Assembly: GCA_009885955.1 (NCBI GenBank)
Contig: VFJS01000009.1
Span: forward strand, 1 to 64,000
DNA length: 64,000 nucleotides
Direction: 5' to 3'
Origin: Spirochaetia bacterium
GTDB lineage: Bacteria > Spirochaetota > UBA4802 > UBA5550
Shown here: positions 15,783-25,212 of the stretch, in pieces
Numbering within the stretch: the stretch's first letter is position 1
How the letters are laid out: each line of letters opens with the position of its first letter
Program-made: the position numbers and the translations under genes
The notes under the pieces: generated by a model
The model's input: the letters and a program-made list of their open reading frames with translations, nothing else
Database searches by the model: none
Told to the model about the DNA's origin: nothing

Positions 15783-17339
15783 TTAAGACTTGAACAGCAA
15801 TGTATTCATCCCATCGGAATCGTTTTTCAATCTTGATGATAACTGAAGGAGATCCTGTATAACATTAGAGATATCCTGGGATAGACTAATCATCTTATTC
15901 ATTCCATCAAAAATTTTCCTGTTCAATTCATCCTGGCTGTTAAAATGATTAATGACTTCTCCTGTTGTCTTGTCTATTTCAATTGTCGAAGATTGCAGTT
16001 CTTTGCTTTCCCTGACCTCCCTTTCGGTTTTTATATTCAGATCCATTATAAAATCAGAATTTTCCTTAACAAATAATGTAATCTTATCAAGCCCTGAAGC
16101 CATCTCAGAAAACACCTTTGATACATTATTTATATTATCCACGGTATTCCTAATAATCATGGATATTTCCTTGGATGAATCAATACTGATTGTTGCGAGT
16201 TTTGAGATTTCATCTGCCACAACAGCAAATCCTTTCCCATACTCCCCTGCCCTGGCTGATTCGATTGCAGCATTGAGAGACAGAAGATTAGTCTGATCGG
16301 CAATGCTGTTAATTGTTTTTGAAATTTCTTCAATTTTCTGGGAATTGTCCTGCATCATTTTAATTGAAGCAGAGCTCTCCCTGATATACTTTTCATTGAG
16401 CTCAGCCAGGGAAAGCGCCCTTGCCGATGATTCAGTCTGTGCAGAACTTACATTATAGACTTCTTCCATGAGGTTTGATATCTCCCTTATCCTGACGAAA
16501 TTCTCATCTATCGATTCTTTCTGAATTAATATTTTTTCTCTGAGTGATTTAAAACCAACATTGAAATTCTTCGCCTTGTCCGTGATGTCATTGATGCAAC
16601 TGTTGCTTTCCTGTATTCTATCCCCTATAATCCGCGTGGACATGGAGAGGTCGGTGCTGCTGATGGAAAGATCTTCGGCAGTTTTTTTTACAGTTCCAAG
16701 CAGTGCATTTAATGACATATTATTTTTTTCAGATTGAATGTTACTGTCTTCAATAGCCTTCAGGTTTTTGTTTGTATAATCGGCCATCAGATAAACAAAA
16801 TAACAGAGGGCTAGGAGAAATATGAGTTTTCCAAGCTCAGTGGGGAGTCTTAAAAATGCCGGGTCAAAAATCATTTTTGTGTCTTCGCTGAACTGCATTC
16901 CTCCGTCAAGGATGCCCAGGGCGACAAGGGCAATAAAACTGAGTGATGCTATCACTGAATAGTATATGATGAGCTTTTTATTGTACCGCAATCCGCATAG
17001 TACTGCGAAAATCATATACACTAAAAATGTTGCAGGTTCCTTTATAGAGAGGCCATATCCATTATACGGGTCAAAGTGAAAGCTGAATTTAACCAGAAAA
17101 ATCAGAAGTGTTTCTATTGTGACAGAGATGTATATCAGTTCTTGAGGGATCCTTCCGGATCTAATGTAAATATAATTAATGGCAAAGAGGGCATAATATA
17201 CAAGAGCTCCTATGAAAACCGAGTAGTAAACTGCTGGGACCGATTTGGATTTGTATGATGAAAACGCCAGGAGCAGGACAAATGTTGCCAGAATTAAACG
17301 GGCCCTGTTAACTATTTTTTCCGTTGTTGCAATATTCAT
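15783..17339 (-). CDS. methyl-accepting chemotaxis-like protein with six-helix membrane sensor
   Basis: A 518-residue chemoreceptor. About six hydrophobic helices (residues 12-30, 38-58, 68-86, 101-118, 122-143, 168-187) form an integral membrane sensor instead of the usual periplasmic domain. A long coiled coil follows, with the conserved signalling tip [18 protein letters not shown] at about residues 346-363, which binds CheA and CheW. The start ATG at 17337-17339 follows GAGG by 7 nt; a TTG four codons upstream is less likely. It is monocistronic and convergent with the PanE-like gene. The signal sensed is unknown. Confidence 0.85.
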   Translation of the reverse strand: MNIATTEKIVNRARLILATFVLLLAFSSYKSKSVPAVYYSVFIGALVYYALFAINYIYIRSGRIPQELIYISVTIETLLIFLVKFSFHFDPYNGYGLSIKEPATFLVYMIFAVLCGLRYNKKLIIYYSVIASLSFIALVALGILDGGMQFSEDTKMIFDPAFLRLPTELGKLIFLLALCYFVYLMADYTNKNLKAIEDSNIQSEKNNMSLNALLGTVKKTAEDLSISSTDLSMSTRIIGDRIQESNSCINDITDKAKNFNVGFKSLREKILIQKESIDENFVRIREISNLMEEVYNVSSAQTESSARALSLAELNEKYIRESSASIKMMQDNSQKIEEISKTINSIADQTNLLSLNAAIESARAGEYGKGFAVVADEISKLATISIDSSKEISMIIRNTVDNINNVSKVFSEMASGLDKITLFVKENSDFIMDLNIKTEREVRESKELQSSTIEIDKTTGEVINHFNSQDELNRKIFDGMNKMISLSQDISNVIQDLLQLSSRLKNDSDGMNTLLFKS

Positions 17340-17538
17340 TTTTTTCCTCAATGTAGATTTTATACAAAATTCTTTTAAATAGCAAATAAATTTTATTTAA
17401 ATTTTATAATATTATTCAATCTTTTTTTTGAAAAGTGATAAATTTTCAGTGAAGATTGTATTCCATTAAATCAATAATTCAAATGTGATTTTATATAATT
17501 CAATAATTCTTCTGGTGATATGGTATTGATAGTGGTGT

Positions 17539-18807
17539 TTACATTTTTTGAATAAGGTACAGGAAAGCCGGAATATTGATACTATGTTTGATTTCTTTGA
17601 ATTTGTTTTGCATTTCACCATGATTCATATTCCCTGCGATCGGGGATAGATACATGCATGATTTCCCGTATTTTCCGGGCAAATGCCTATCGCAAAGGTC
17701 TATGATCGACCTGTAATGACTATCAGTGAGATTGCCGCCTATAATAAAGTTCATTGTCAATTCAATATTCTCATATTTCCTATTGAGCTCTAATATTTTA
17801 TGGAAAGCATCAGAAATAACTTTTGAGTTTAAAGGCTTATTAATTAAATTGAGTGTTGCATCATCAGCGGATTCCAGTCCGGTATTTATATAAACATAAT
17901 ATCCCGTTTGATTTAGTAACAGATAAAGAGAATCGCTGGAGTTTAATATAGATTCAACACTTCCGAATAAAAATAGATTTCTCCCTTTAATATAGGAATG
18001 CTCAAAGCCGAACATTCCCGATGCTTTGCGTATTGTATCGATGATTATTTCTTCCCCGGCCATGAGTGAATCATGAAGGCCAAGGTAGATGGAATTGTAA
18101 TTTACCAGGTCCCTGTCATAATATTTTTTGATATCCCTCAATCCTTGTTCTATATCAGGCCTGCTCCTCACTTTATATGCGTTACCTGACTTTACCATGC
18201 AGAAACCGCAATTATACAGGCAGCCGTCAGATATAATAATGGGAATCACATCATAATCGACATGCCTGGCATCAGGAGGAAGGACACTGATCTCATTGCC
18301 CAGGATCTCCTGAAAATTCATTGATTTCTTCATCAAATGCTCAGGAGTATTTTTCTGCACCTGCCTTAGAAACTCATCGATTTTTCCCGGTAATAGTTCG
18401 GATAATATCACATTAATGATTTCATGAAGGGTGTTCATCGATTCTATGGCTCTATAAACTTCAGTGTTCTCAAATGGTCTGTATGCAAAAATTGTATTTG
18501 ATACATACTGAAAACATGGCAGGTAATATTCCCCTATATAACTGTATATCCCGGTATAAATTCCTGGTGTGTAATAGACCCATTTATTTGCGGCAGTTCT
18601 TTTCAGCCATTCATCCCCCGGCCAGATTTTCATCAATGGCTTAATATACTTAATTTCACCCAGAAGATTGAAGTAATATGAATATTCTTTAGTTTCGATA
18701 ATTGAATTAATTCCGTATATCACGGGATAACTGACCTTCAGATAACGATCAGTTCCTTTACTTTCCACTATGATTTTTGCCAGGTCATGGCTGTATGTAT
18801 CAGACAT
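17539..18807 (-). CDS. radical SAM protein with a 190-residue N-terminal extension
   Basis: A 422-residue protein whose radical SAM domain begins late: Cys196, Cys200 and Cys203 form the C-x3-C-x2-C cluster motif in G-C-L-Y-N-C-G-F-C. The barrel continues to the C-terminus, with N-T-G-L-E-S-A-D near residue 310 and N-F-I-I-G-G near residue 350 resembling the SAM-binding strands of the Elp3/HemN-like branch. The first 190 residues, rich in Tyr and Trp, match nothing I recognise. The reaction and substrate are unknown. AAGAGAG lies upstream of the ATG. Both flanks are intergenic, so it appears monocistronic. Confidence 0.75.
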   Translation of the reverse strand: MSDTYSHDLAKIIVESKGTDRYLKVSYPVIYGINSIIETKEYSYYFNLLGEIKYIKPLMKIWPGDEWLKRTAANKWVYYTPGIYTGIYSYIGEYYLPCFQYVSNTIFAYRPFENTEVYRAIESMNTLHEIINVILSELLPGKIDEFLRQVQKNTPEHLMKKSMNFQEILGNEISVLPPDARHVDYDVIPIIISDGCLYNCGFCMVKSGNAYKVRSRPDIEQGLRDIKKYYDRDLVNYNSIYLGLHDSLMAGEEIIIDTIRKASGMFGFEHSYIKGRNLFLFGSVESILNSSDSLYLLLNQTGYYVYINTGLESADDATLNLINKPLNSKVISDAFHKILELNRKYENIELTMNFIIGGNLTDSHYRSIIDLCDRHLPGKYGKSCMYLSPIAGNMNHGEMQNKFKEIKHSINIPAFLYLIQKM

Positions 18808-19132
18808 ACATTGACTCTCTTAATAAAATATCAGATAAAAATGAATAATATTATAATATTTTTTCATTAAAGGGATTGGTTTTTTTACATTTTTTTTTGG
18901 AACATAGCCCTATTATATCGAATTTAATGTCATTCATTACATAATAAATAGCGTTCATTACCTTACCCGTTGTCAGAGTAAAATTGTTATTGTAATTTTG
19001 TTATGATATTATTATGTATTCATATTAAAATTAATTCCCTCCCTCACTACCCTGATTTAATCATTAGGTGTAAGCAGCGGGGAGTAAGAGTTAATGATAC
19101 CTGCAGATTCCCTTAAAAAGAAATGTGCAGGT
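18808..19132. other. 325-bp intergenic stretch
   Basis: AT-rich, without a credible open reading frame or RNA gene. It must hold the promoter of the radical SAM gene and the end of the lipase transcript. The only structure seen is a 7-bp inverted repeat (19099-19105 with 19126-19132) with a 20-nt loop, which is weak. ATTCATTAC occurs twice around 18930-18960. Confidence 0.35.
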
Positions 19133-19933
19133 TCAGGGTTTTAGAGGGAGAGTGGAATTAATTTTAATACCATTAGTATTGATAAATAAACCATTATCAA
19201 GAAAATATTCTATATTTTTCACAACATCATTTTGAAGCAGGAGCAGGGAGTGCTGACCTTTTATCATTATAAAATCCTTCATACCTGTAAGCCTTGTTTC
19301 ATCCACACCTACTGTCATATCATTATCACCTGAAATGAAGGGATTTAATCCCATATTTCTTCCCGTTCCCCCGGCAATGATTCCAAATTCACATATGGGA
19401 ATAAATTCCCTGCCTGAAAAGGTTGTTAGAAAGTCATTAAAAAGAGACCCGAATAAAGGTCTGACAAAGGGAATATACTTTTTCAGAAATACGCCCCACT
19501 CCGAACCCTGATTTGGAGGAGCAATCATAACAAAGCGCTTAACTTTTTCAGGCCGGTATTTTGCAAGATAATACCTGACTATTATTGTACCTATGCTGTG
19601 GGTCACAAAATTCAGTGTTCTGTATCCGCCGGGAAGTTTTTTTAATTCCGCATTAAGTTCAATAGCGATGGAGTCAATAGATTTTGACCAGGTATCATAG
19701 CCGAAGTTGATAACGTTGTATCCTTTTGCAGATAAATTTTTAGCAATTTTCGACATGGAATTCTGGTTTCTGAACAACCCGTGAACGAGAACAACGCAGT
19801 CCTTTCCGCTGGCCTGATTAATCCAATTGGTATTATAGGAATTTGAATTCTGCATGAATACGGCGACTCCGGTGATGGTAATGAAAAAAACAATTAATAT
19901 TCCGGCAACTCTTTTTGATAGTGGTAATTTCAT
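19133..19933 (-). CDS. alpha/beta-hydrolase, lipase-like, membrane-anchored
   Basis: A 266-residue alpha/beta-hydrolase. An N-terminal hydrophobic segment (about residues 8-27) suggests a signal anchor. V-L-V-H-G-L near residue 50 gives the oxyanion-hole HG. The nucleophile elbow reads T-H-S-I-G with Ser113, Thr replacing the first Gly of G-x-S-x-G. D-N-D near residue 205 and G-Q-H-S-L near residue 228 would supply Asp and His. Likely a lipase or esterase facing the periplasm. It starts at the ATG 10 nt after the GPAT-like gene, so it is probably co-transcribed; together they point to membrane lipid turnover. Confidence 0.75.
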   Translation of the reverse strand: MKLPLSKRVAGILIVFFITITGVAVFMQNSNSYNTNWINQASGKDCVVLVHGLFRNQNSMSKIAKNLSAKGYNVINFGYDTWSKSIDSIAIELNAELKKLPGGYRTLNFVTHSIGTIIVRYYLAKYRPEKVKRFVMIAPPNQGSEWGVFLKKYIPFVRPLFGSLFNDFLTTFSGREFIPICEFGIIAGGTGRNMGLNPFISGDNDMTVGVDETRLTGMKDFIMIKGQHSLLLLQNDVVKNIEYFLDNGLFINTNGIKINSTLPLKP

Positions 19934-19943
19934 CAACTGATTT

Positions 19944-21449
19944 TTAAAATAGATTGTTCAGGGAATTTGAGTAAAATTCAAGAAGGGGTTCCTTTTTTCT
20001 GTTTATCATGACGGAATTTTTCTTTAGAATTACAATTTTCCTTTTTTTAAGAATTTCAAGCCCTGCTTTTACCGTATTCCTTGCGATTCCGGTTTCAAGA
20101 AATTCCTCTTCAAAATCAACGAGCTCTTTTTTTCTGTCTTTTTTTTCCTGCTTGAGATTTATCTGGCTTTTAATTCCCCTTTCAAAGGCCCTTCCAAGGA
20201 CAATTCTTCTTTTTTTAATCCTGAGTTCTTTTCTTAACTGAATAATTTCCTTAACCAAATCATTCCTGTCAAAATTTTCTTTTTTAATATTCAGGATGGC
20301 CCTTGATGTTATGCTTACCGGTGTAACGGGAATTATTTCACCAATCTGGTTCATAAGCCTTGCTGCGAATTTTTTTATTACGGCCAGTCTCTTTTCACGG
20401 CCAATGTTCAGCAGCCGTGGGTTCTGTTTTTTCAGAAAGGCCGATACAGAGACAGGATCTCCGAAACTGACACTGGCATATCCGTGCTGTTTAAGCTTTC
20501 CTGAAATTAATCGAAAAATATTGGTTATAATGATCACGGGCGTATTAAGAAGAATTTTGAAGAGGGACAGCAGATGATCTTTAAAACCTGATTTAAATTT
20601 TTTATTTTTCCATTCTGATACCAGATTTTTGTCTTCCAACACCCAATCATAATTTATGCCCACCGGAATGAATACGATATCCCTTGTAAAATTTTTATCC
20701 TTTTTAATATTGATAATATAATCGATTATACCGACTTTCGGGTCCCGCAGTGAACCGTCACGGGTTAGTCCTCCTTCAGGGAAAATACCCTGGGTAATTC
20801 CGTTCAAACTGATCTGTTGAATATATTTTTCAAGGACAATGTGATAGAGCCTGTCTTTGAAATTTCTCCTTATAAAATAGGCTCCAAAGGACTTGAATAT
20901 GTATTCAAGGGGCCAAATCCTGGCCCATTCACCAACAGCATAGCTTACCGAAATTTTTCTGGCCAGCATGTATGAAACAATGATATAATCAATATTGCTC
21001 CTGTGGTTCATGACGAATACAACCACGTTGTCCCTGGGTATTTTTTTCAGCTTTTCGGCGTTTTCCCGGTCGATTACTACTTCGTAGACCATATTGAGAA
21101 AGATGCCGGCAATCCAGTATCCGAACTTGAAATAGGAAAGCATATTGAAAAAGGGGACAATCTCATCGATATATTTCTCCACCATTGACTGCGCTTCTTC
21201 AACCATGATGCCGTTCTCTTTTGAATAATCGATGATCGCCTGGTTAATTTCATTATCATTAAGGAGTTCATGCTTTACTATTACCTTGTTCATGAACTTA
21301 TACCTGTCGAGTTTTACCTTGTAGCCGCTTACCAGCTTTCTAAGCAATCTGCTCTGCTGGCGGAGCAGTACTCTCTTGATAAATGATCGGATTATCTCAT
21401 ACAGGAGGATCAGAAAGAGTATTTTGATTATGATAATGACTATATTCAT
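19944..21449 (-). CDS. glycerol-3-phosphate acyltransferase-like protein (PlsB/GPAT family)
   Basis: A 501-residue membrane-associated acyltransferase. All GPAT blocks are intact: N-H-R-S-N-I-D (His149 and Asp154 of the HX4D motif), G-A-Y-F-I-R-R (189-195), F-P-E-G-G-L-T-R (from 223) and I-P-V-G-I-N-Y-D. It should acylate glycerol-3-phosphate or a lysophosphatidate. An N-terminal hydrophobic helix (residues 2-20) anchors it. The C-terminal 120 residues are lysine-rich and helical, without a known domain. I start at the ATG at 21447-21449, since the open frame upstream overlaps aroQ and shows no family similarity. It contrasts with the degenerate acyltransferase domain fused to GpsA at 47988-50129. 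Confidence 0.8.
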   Translation of the reverse strand: MNIVIIIIKILFLILLYEIIRSFIKRVLLRQQSRLLRKLVSGYKVKLDRYKFMNKVIVKHELLNDNEINQAIIDYSKENGIMVEEAQSMVEKYIDEIVPFFNMLSYFKFGYWIAGIFLNMVYEVVIDRENAEKLKKIPRDNVVVFVMNHRSNIDYIIVSYMLARKISVSYAVGEWARIWPLEYIFKSFGAYFIRRNFKDRLYHIVLEKYIQQISLNGITQGIFPEGGLTRDGSLRDPKVGIIDYIINIKKDKNFTRDIVFIPVGINYDWVLEDKNLVSEWKNKKFKSGFKDHLLSLFKILLNTPVIIITNIFRLISGKLKQHGYASVSFGDPVSVSAFLKKQNPRLLNIGREKRLAVIKKFAARLMNQIGEIIPVTPVSITSRAILNIKKENFDRNDLVKEIIQLRKELRIKKRRIVLGRAFERGIKSQINLKQEKKDRKKELVDFEEEFLETGIARNTVKAGLEILKKRKIVILKKNSVMINRKKEPLLEFYSNSLNNLF

Positions 21450-21465
21450 ATTAACTATTCGGATT

Positions 21466-21909
21466 TCATTGATTCTTTTTGCTGTTAAGAAAATTTTCCA
21501 GGGCCATGAGCCCGAGAATATAAGAATAATATCCAAAACCTGTAATCTGCCCGATGCATACCGGAGCAATATGGGAATGCCGTCTGAACTCCTCCCGTGA
21601 ATGAATGTTTGAAAGATGAACTTCCACCGTCGGGACTGAAACAGATGAAATGGCGTCCCTGATTGCAATGGATGTGTGGGTATATGCTGCCGGATTTATC
21701 ACTATGCCGTCAGCTTTTTTATTATTATGGATGAAATCAATTATTTCACCTTCACTGTTTGACTGAAAAAAAGAGAGTTTGATATTTTTTTTACCGCCAT
21801 ATTCCATTATTATTCCGTCAATTTCAGCCAGTGTAAGGCTCCCATAGTAACCTGTCTCCCTTTCACCAAGGAGGTTGATATTCGGCCCGTTTATGATTAG
21901 TATTTCCAT
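21466..21909 (-). CDS. aroQ: type II 3-dehydroquinate dehydratase
   Basis: A 147-residue enzyme of the shikimate pathway converting 3-dehydroquinate to 3-dehydroshikimate. The start I-I-N-G-P-N-I-N-L-L-G-E-R-E and the catalytic tyrosine in E-T-G-Y-Y-G near residue 21 are typical, as are S-N-S-E-G-E, N-P-A-A-Y-T-H-T-S and V-E-V-H-L-S-N-I-H-S-R-E. Length equals the family norm. It forms dodecamers in the cytoplasm. The gene sits between cinA (117 bp upstream) and the GPAT-like gene (16 bp downstream). Another shikimate gene, aroE, lies at 44861. Confidence 0.93.
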   Translation of the reverse strand: MEILIINGPNINLLGERETGYYGSLTLAEIDGIIMEYGGKKNIKLSFFQSNSEGEIIDFIHNNKKADGIVINPAAYTHTSIAIRDAISSVSVPTVEVHLSNIHSREEFRRHSHIAPVCIGQITGFGYYSYILGLMALENFLNSKKNQ

Positions 21910-22026
21910 GGCTCCCGTCTTTAATTATATGATAATTAAATGGCAAAGTATACTTACATAGGATTTATAAATATATTTCAAGGAGATTTTTTATCTATGC
22001 AATAAAAATTACTCTTTTAAGGCAGC

Positions 22027-23268
22027 TTATTCCGGTTTTCCCATTTTTCTGATTAAATGCTTCCTTAGAAAATCAATGGCAACAAGTGAAGAATGGTTTC
22101 TAATTCTCTCCCGCGTACCGATTATCTCCCGTTTGAAAACAATTATTTCATCGTGTATTGCAAACCCGAAAAATACTGTACCCGCTGGTTTTTCCGATGA
22201 CCCGCCCCCGGGCCCTGCAATTCCTGTTACAGAAACCGCGGTTTCGGTCTTAAAAATTTTTTTTGAGCATAGCGCCATTTCTCCTGCCACTTCTTCGCTT
22301 ACCGCGCCATGCCTTGATATTAGCTCCTCCTGAATTCCCAGAATTTTTACCTTCATTTCATTGCTGTAAGCTATTAATCCTCCGGAATATGCAAGGGAGG
22401 ATCCGGGGATGTCGGTTATTCTTTTTGATATAAGTCCGCCGGTGCAGGATTCAGCAACAGATAATTTGAGCCGGTTTTTTATCAGCACTTCCAGCAGTTC
22501 CTCTTCAGGAAGGAGAAGGCCGTTTCTGAGAATATTTTCATTAAAAATCTGTTTGAGGCTGTTCAATATACCAGTCCCGTTAAACCGGGCTCCGTCCTGG
22601 ACAAAAGTGAGGGTACTTATCCCGCCTTCAGCAGTGATTCCCCAGATGCAATCATTAATAACTACACCCATGGTTTTGACTTTTTCATTTATTTCACTCT
22701 CTTTCATCCCCACAATTTTAGCCGTGACATTGTTTCTGATTATTTTTCCAAATTTAGCAGCTAAAAAAGGGAGGACCTCCTCATTGAACATGGAAATCAT
22801 TTCAACAGGAACTCCGGGAAGCGCTATGATTAACTTATTGATATATTCCAGTATGAACCCGGGGGCAAGTCCGAGCCTGTTTTTTATAATTTTTGAGCCG
22901 GAAGGAACTTCGGCCATTTTATGATCCGATTCATTGAATGATCTCCCAAGGGACAGGAGAACTTTTTTCATCTTATCAAAAGCATGATTATCGATGTTGA
23001 TGGAAAAATTAAAGATCTGCCTCAGTGCCTCAATGGTCATATCATCATCTGTCGGGCCAAGCCCGCCAGAAATAATTATGGCGTCGGAATTAGCCATTGC
23101 GAATTGAATTATTTTTTTCAAGTCGTCAATGTTATCGCCTGTGGTAAAATGATACTTCACTTCAATGTTTGAGCTGAAAAGGGCATTGCTGATAAAACTG
23201 GAATTTCTATCAGCTATTTTACCGTACATTAATTCATTACCCGTGGATATGACAGATAGGATTTTCAT
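22027..23268 (-). CDS. cinA: CinA family protein (competence/damage-inducible; NMN deamidase domain)
   Basis: A 413-residue CinA protein. The N-terminal MoCF-like domain starts I-S-T-G-N-E-L-M-Y-G-K and carries I-I-S-G-G-L-G-P-T-D-D and A-L-P-G-V-P-V-E. The C-terminal PncC domain has V-A-E-S-C-T-G-G-L-I-S-K and V-T-G-I-A-G-P-G-G, typical of nicotinamide-nucleotide amidase. It probably recycles pyridine nucleotides. I choose the ATG at 23266-23268 (M-K-I-L-S-V-I-S) with AGGA upstream, rather than the longer frame that runs into argS. It lies 13 nt after argS, so it is likely co-transcribed. Confidence 0.9.
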   Translation of the reverse strand: MKILSVISTGNELMYGKIADRNSSFISNALFSSNIEVKYHFTTGDNIDDLKKIIQFAMANSDAIIISGGLGPTDDDMTIEALRQIFNFSINIDNHAFDKMKKVLLSLGRSFNESDHKMAEVPSGSKIIKNRLGLAPGFILEYINKLIIALPGVPVEMISMFNEEVLPFLAAKFGKIIRNNVTAKIVGMKESEINEKVKTMGVVINDCIWGITAEGGISTLTFVQDGARFNGTGILNSLKQIFNENILRNGLLLPEEELLEVLIKNRLKLSVAESCTGGLISKRITDIPGSSLAYSGGLIAYSNEMKVKILGIQEELISRHGAVSEEVAGEMALCSKKIFKTETAVSVTGIAGPGGGSSEKPAGTVFFGFAIHDEIIVFKREIIGTRERIRNHSSLVAIDFLRKHLIRKMGKPE

Positions 23269-23281
23269 AATATCCTGAAAA

Positions 23282-24961
23282 TTACATCTTTTCCGGAGTG
23301 GAAATGCCAAGGAGCCGGAGGCCATTTCTCAGGACGATGCGCACTGAATCCGAGAGGAAAAGATAGGAATTAGTTTTTATGGCATCATCGGTCAGGACCC
23401 TGTGTTCAGTGTAAAATCTATGGAAGACCTGCGCGAGCCTCAGAAGATAATTGGCAATCTTGTGCGGTTCAAGGGTTTCAGCAGCGCTGGCAATCTCTTC
23501 AGGGTATTTAAGAATCATTTTGATCAATGCCACTGATTCATGGCCTTTAAGGTGTTCATTTTCAATATCTTTATAATCCCGGTGTATACCCCGTTTTTCA
23601 GCCTCCCTGAATATAGAGCAGATACGGGCATAGGCATACTGGAGATAAAATACCGGATTTTCGGAGCTCTCCTTTTTGGCCAGCGCAAGGTCGAAATCGA
23701 GGTGACTCTCCAGGGACCTCATGATAAAAAAATACCGCGCAACATCAACCCCTATCTCTTCAATGAGCTCGCTCATCGTTGAAAAATTCCCGAGCCTCTT
23801 GGACATTTTTATGGTGTCCCCTTCCAATACGAGGTTAACCTGCTGTGCTATGAGAACAAAAAATTCACCATGGTATTCCAGGGCCTTAACTGCCCCTTCA
23901 AGACGTTTTATATAGCCGTGATGATCCGGGCCCCATATATCTATGATTAAATCATATCCACGCCTGATCTTATCCCTGTGATAAGCTATGTCAGCCAGCA
24001 AATACGTAGGCCTGCCATCATCCCTCATGACAACCCTGTCTTTATCGTCCCCGTAATCAGTTGAGCGGAATAATTTTTTTCCTTCATCTGAATAGATTAC
24101 ATTTTTGCTTTCAAGCTCCTTTAATGTTGCGGACACATCGCCTGATTGGTGGAGTGAGCTCTCTTTAAACCAGCAGTTGTATTTCACATTGAACTTTTCA
24201 AGATCCTGTTTCTGCCTTTCAACATTAAACCGGATTGCCATTTCAGAGGAAAAATCATTCAATTCCTTTTCAAGCATCCTTGAACCGAGGTCTTCACTGA
24301 AGTTTTCCAGCACATGAGCAGCGATGTCCCTTACATAAGCTCCATGGTACCCGTCTTCAGGGAAATGAGAATCTTCGCCCCTGATTTCTCGGATCCTTGC
24401 CAGGACTGATTTCCCCAGGAGTTCCACCTGGTTTCCGTAATCGTTAACATAAAATTCACGTTCAACAATATCACCGTTCGCTTCCAGTATCGAGGCTATT
24501 GTGTCGCCGATCGCAGCGGCCCTTGCCGATACAATATTCAAAGGCCCGGTAGGGTTTGCAGAAACAAATTCCAGGTTCACGCGCCTCGGCTTTTCTTTTG
24601 TACACCTGCCGAAGGAAAAATCTTTTATTGTAACTTCCTTCATCATTTCAATGAGGTAATCAATTGAAAAAAAAATGTTAATAAACCCGGGTTTGACTAC
24701 CTCAACTTTATCAATTTCATTATGCTTTTCTATAAATTCTTTAAGGGTTGCGCCTATTTCCATGGGCGGCTTCCGTAGAAGCCTGGCAGTTTCCAGTGAG
24801 AATGAAGAAGAAGTATCTCCGAATTTCTGTTCCTTGGGATATTCCACTCTGCATTGCGGGTAGTCTACACCACCGGGGAGTGCGCCTTCACCTATGGCTT
24901 TTGCTACCGCTGATGATAATATTTTGTATGTAATTTCTTTAAAATTAAAATCATAATTCAT
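23282..24961 (-). CDS. argS: arginyl-tRNA synthetase with altered HIGH motif
   Basis: A 559-residue class I aminoacyl-tRNA synthetase charging tRNA-Arg. The N-terminal Add-1 domain, E-F-V-S-A-N-P-T-G-P-L near residue 131, F-Y-V-N-D-Y-G-N-Q, the K-M-S-K-R loop and the C-terminal DALR anticodon-binding helices with W/Y-rich end are all present. The HIGH box, normally H-[VI]-G-H after G-P-L, reads N142-I143-V144-S145, so both signature histidines are missing. The rest is full length and intact, so the gene is surely functional; the change may be a lineage trait. It heads a minus-strand cluster with cinA, aroQ, GPAT-like and lipase genes. Confidence 0.93.
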   Translation of the reverse strand: MNYDFNFKEITYKILSSAVAKAIGEGALPGGVDYPQCRVEYPKEQKFGDTSSSFSLETARLLRKPPMEIGATLKEFIEKHNEIDKVEVVKPGFINIFFSIDYLIEMMKEVTIKDFSFGRCTKEKPRRVNLEFVSANPTGPLNIVSARAAAIGDTIASILEANGDIVEREFYVNDYGNQVELLGKSVLARIREIRGEDSHFPEDGYHGAYVRDIAAHVLENFSEDLGSRMLEKELNDFSSEMAIRFNVERQKQDLEKFNVKYNCWFKESSLHQSGDVSATLKELESKNVIYSDEGKKLFRSTDYGDDKDRVVMRDDGRPTYLLADIAYHRDKIRRGYDLIIDIWGPDHHGYIKRLEGAVKALEYHGEFFVLIAQQVNLVLEGDTIKMSKRLGNFSTMSELIEEIGVDVARYFFIMRSLESHLDFDLALAKKESSENPVFYLQYAYARICSIFREAEKRGIHRDYKDIENEHLKGHESVALIKMILKYPEEIASAAETLEPHKIANYLLRLAQVFHRFYTEHRVLTDDAIKTNSYLFLSDSVRIVLRNGLRLLGISTPEKM

Positions 24962-25089
24962 AATTTTACCCGGTTTATTTTAGAAAATTATGAAAGCAGC
25001 TTTTGTCAACAAAATAATCTCATAGAGAGTAAGTATATTTCCATTATTCATCTTATTCAAAATTACATATGCCAAAAATCTGGAAATGG

Positions 25090-25132
25090 TATATGTATGT
25101 TTATTTGAATTTATCAAATAAACATACATATA
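25090..25132. repeat. perfect 19-bp inverted repeat (43-bp palindrome) between argS and the cyclase
   Basis: Arms 25090-25108 and 25114-25132 are perfectly complementary with a 5-nt loop ATTTA. It lies between divergent genes, 80 bp before the cyclase start and 129 bp before argS. Neither side is followed by a T-tract, so it is not a canonical terminator; a large operator, a cruciform or a structured leader element is possible. Confidence 0.7.
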
Positions 25133-25145
25133 AAAAATTAATAGC

Positions 25146-25172
25146 TTGAAATTATTATTACGAATTTATAAT
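25146..25172 (+). promoter_or_regulatory. candidate promoter of the CHASE2 cyclase gene
   Basis: TTGAAA at 25146-25151 and a perfect TATAAT at 25167-25172 are separated by 15 nt, slightly short of the optimum. They lie just downstream of the 43-bp palindrome, which would place that palindrome upstream of the -35 element like an activator site. Confidence 0.35.
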
Positions 25173-25212
25173 TTATTATAAAATGTTATTATCCCCAAAT
25201 TGAGAGGATGCC

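Noticed and set aside
19099-19132. 7-bp inverted repeat after the lipase gene, considered as its terminator
   Set aside because: Twenty-nt loop and no U-rich tail; too weak to call.
20008-20577. Plus-strand hydrophobic open frames over the GPAT-like gene
   Set aside because: Antisense shadows of an AT-rich coding region; Leu/Ile/Phe-rich composition without a start site.
21450-21668. 73-codon upstream extension of the GPAT-like gene overlapping aroQ
   Set aside because: No similarity to GPAT N-termini and it overlaps a certain gene; the ATG at 21447-21449 is preferred.
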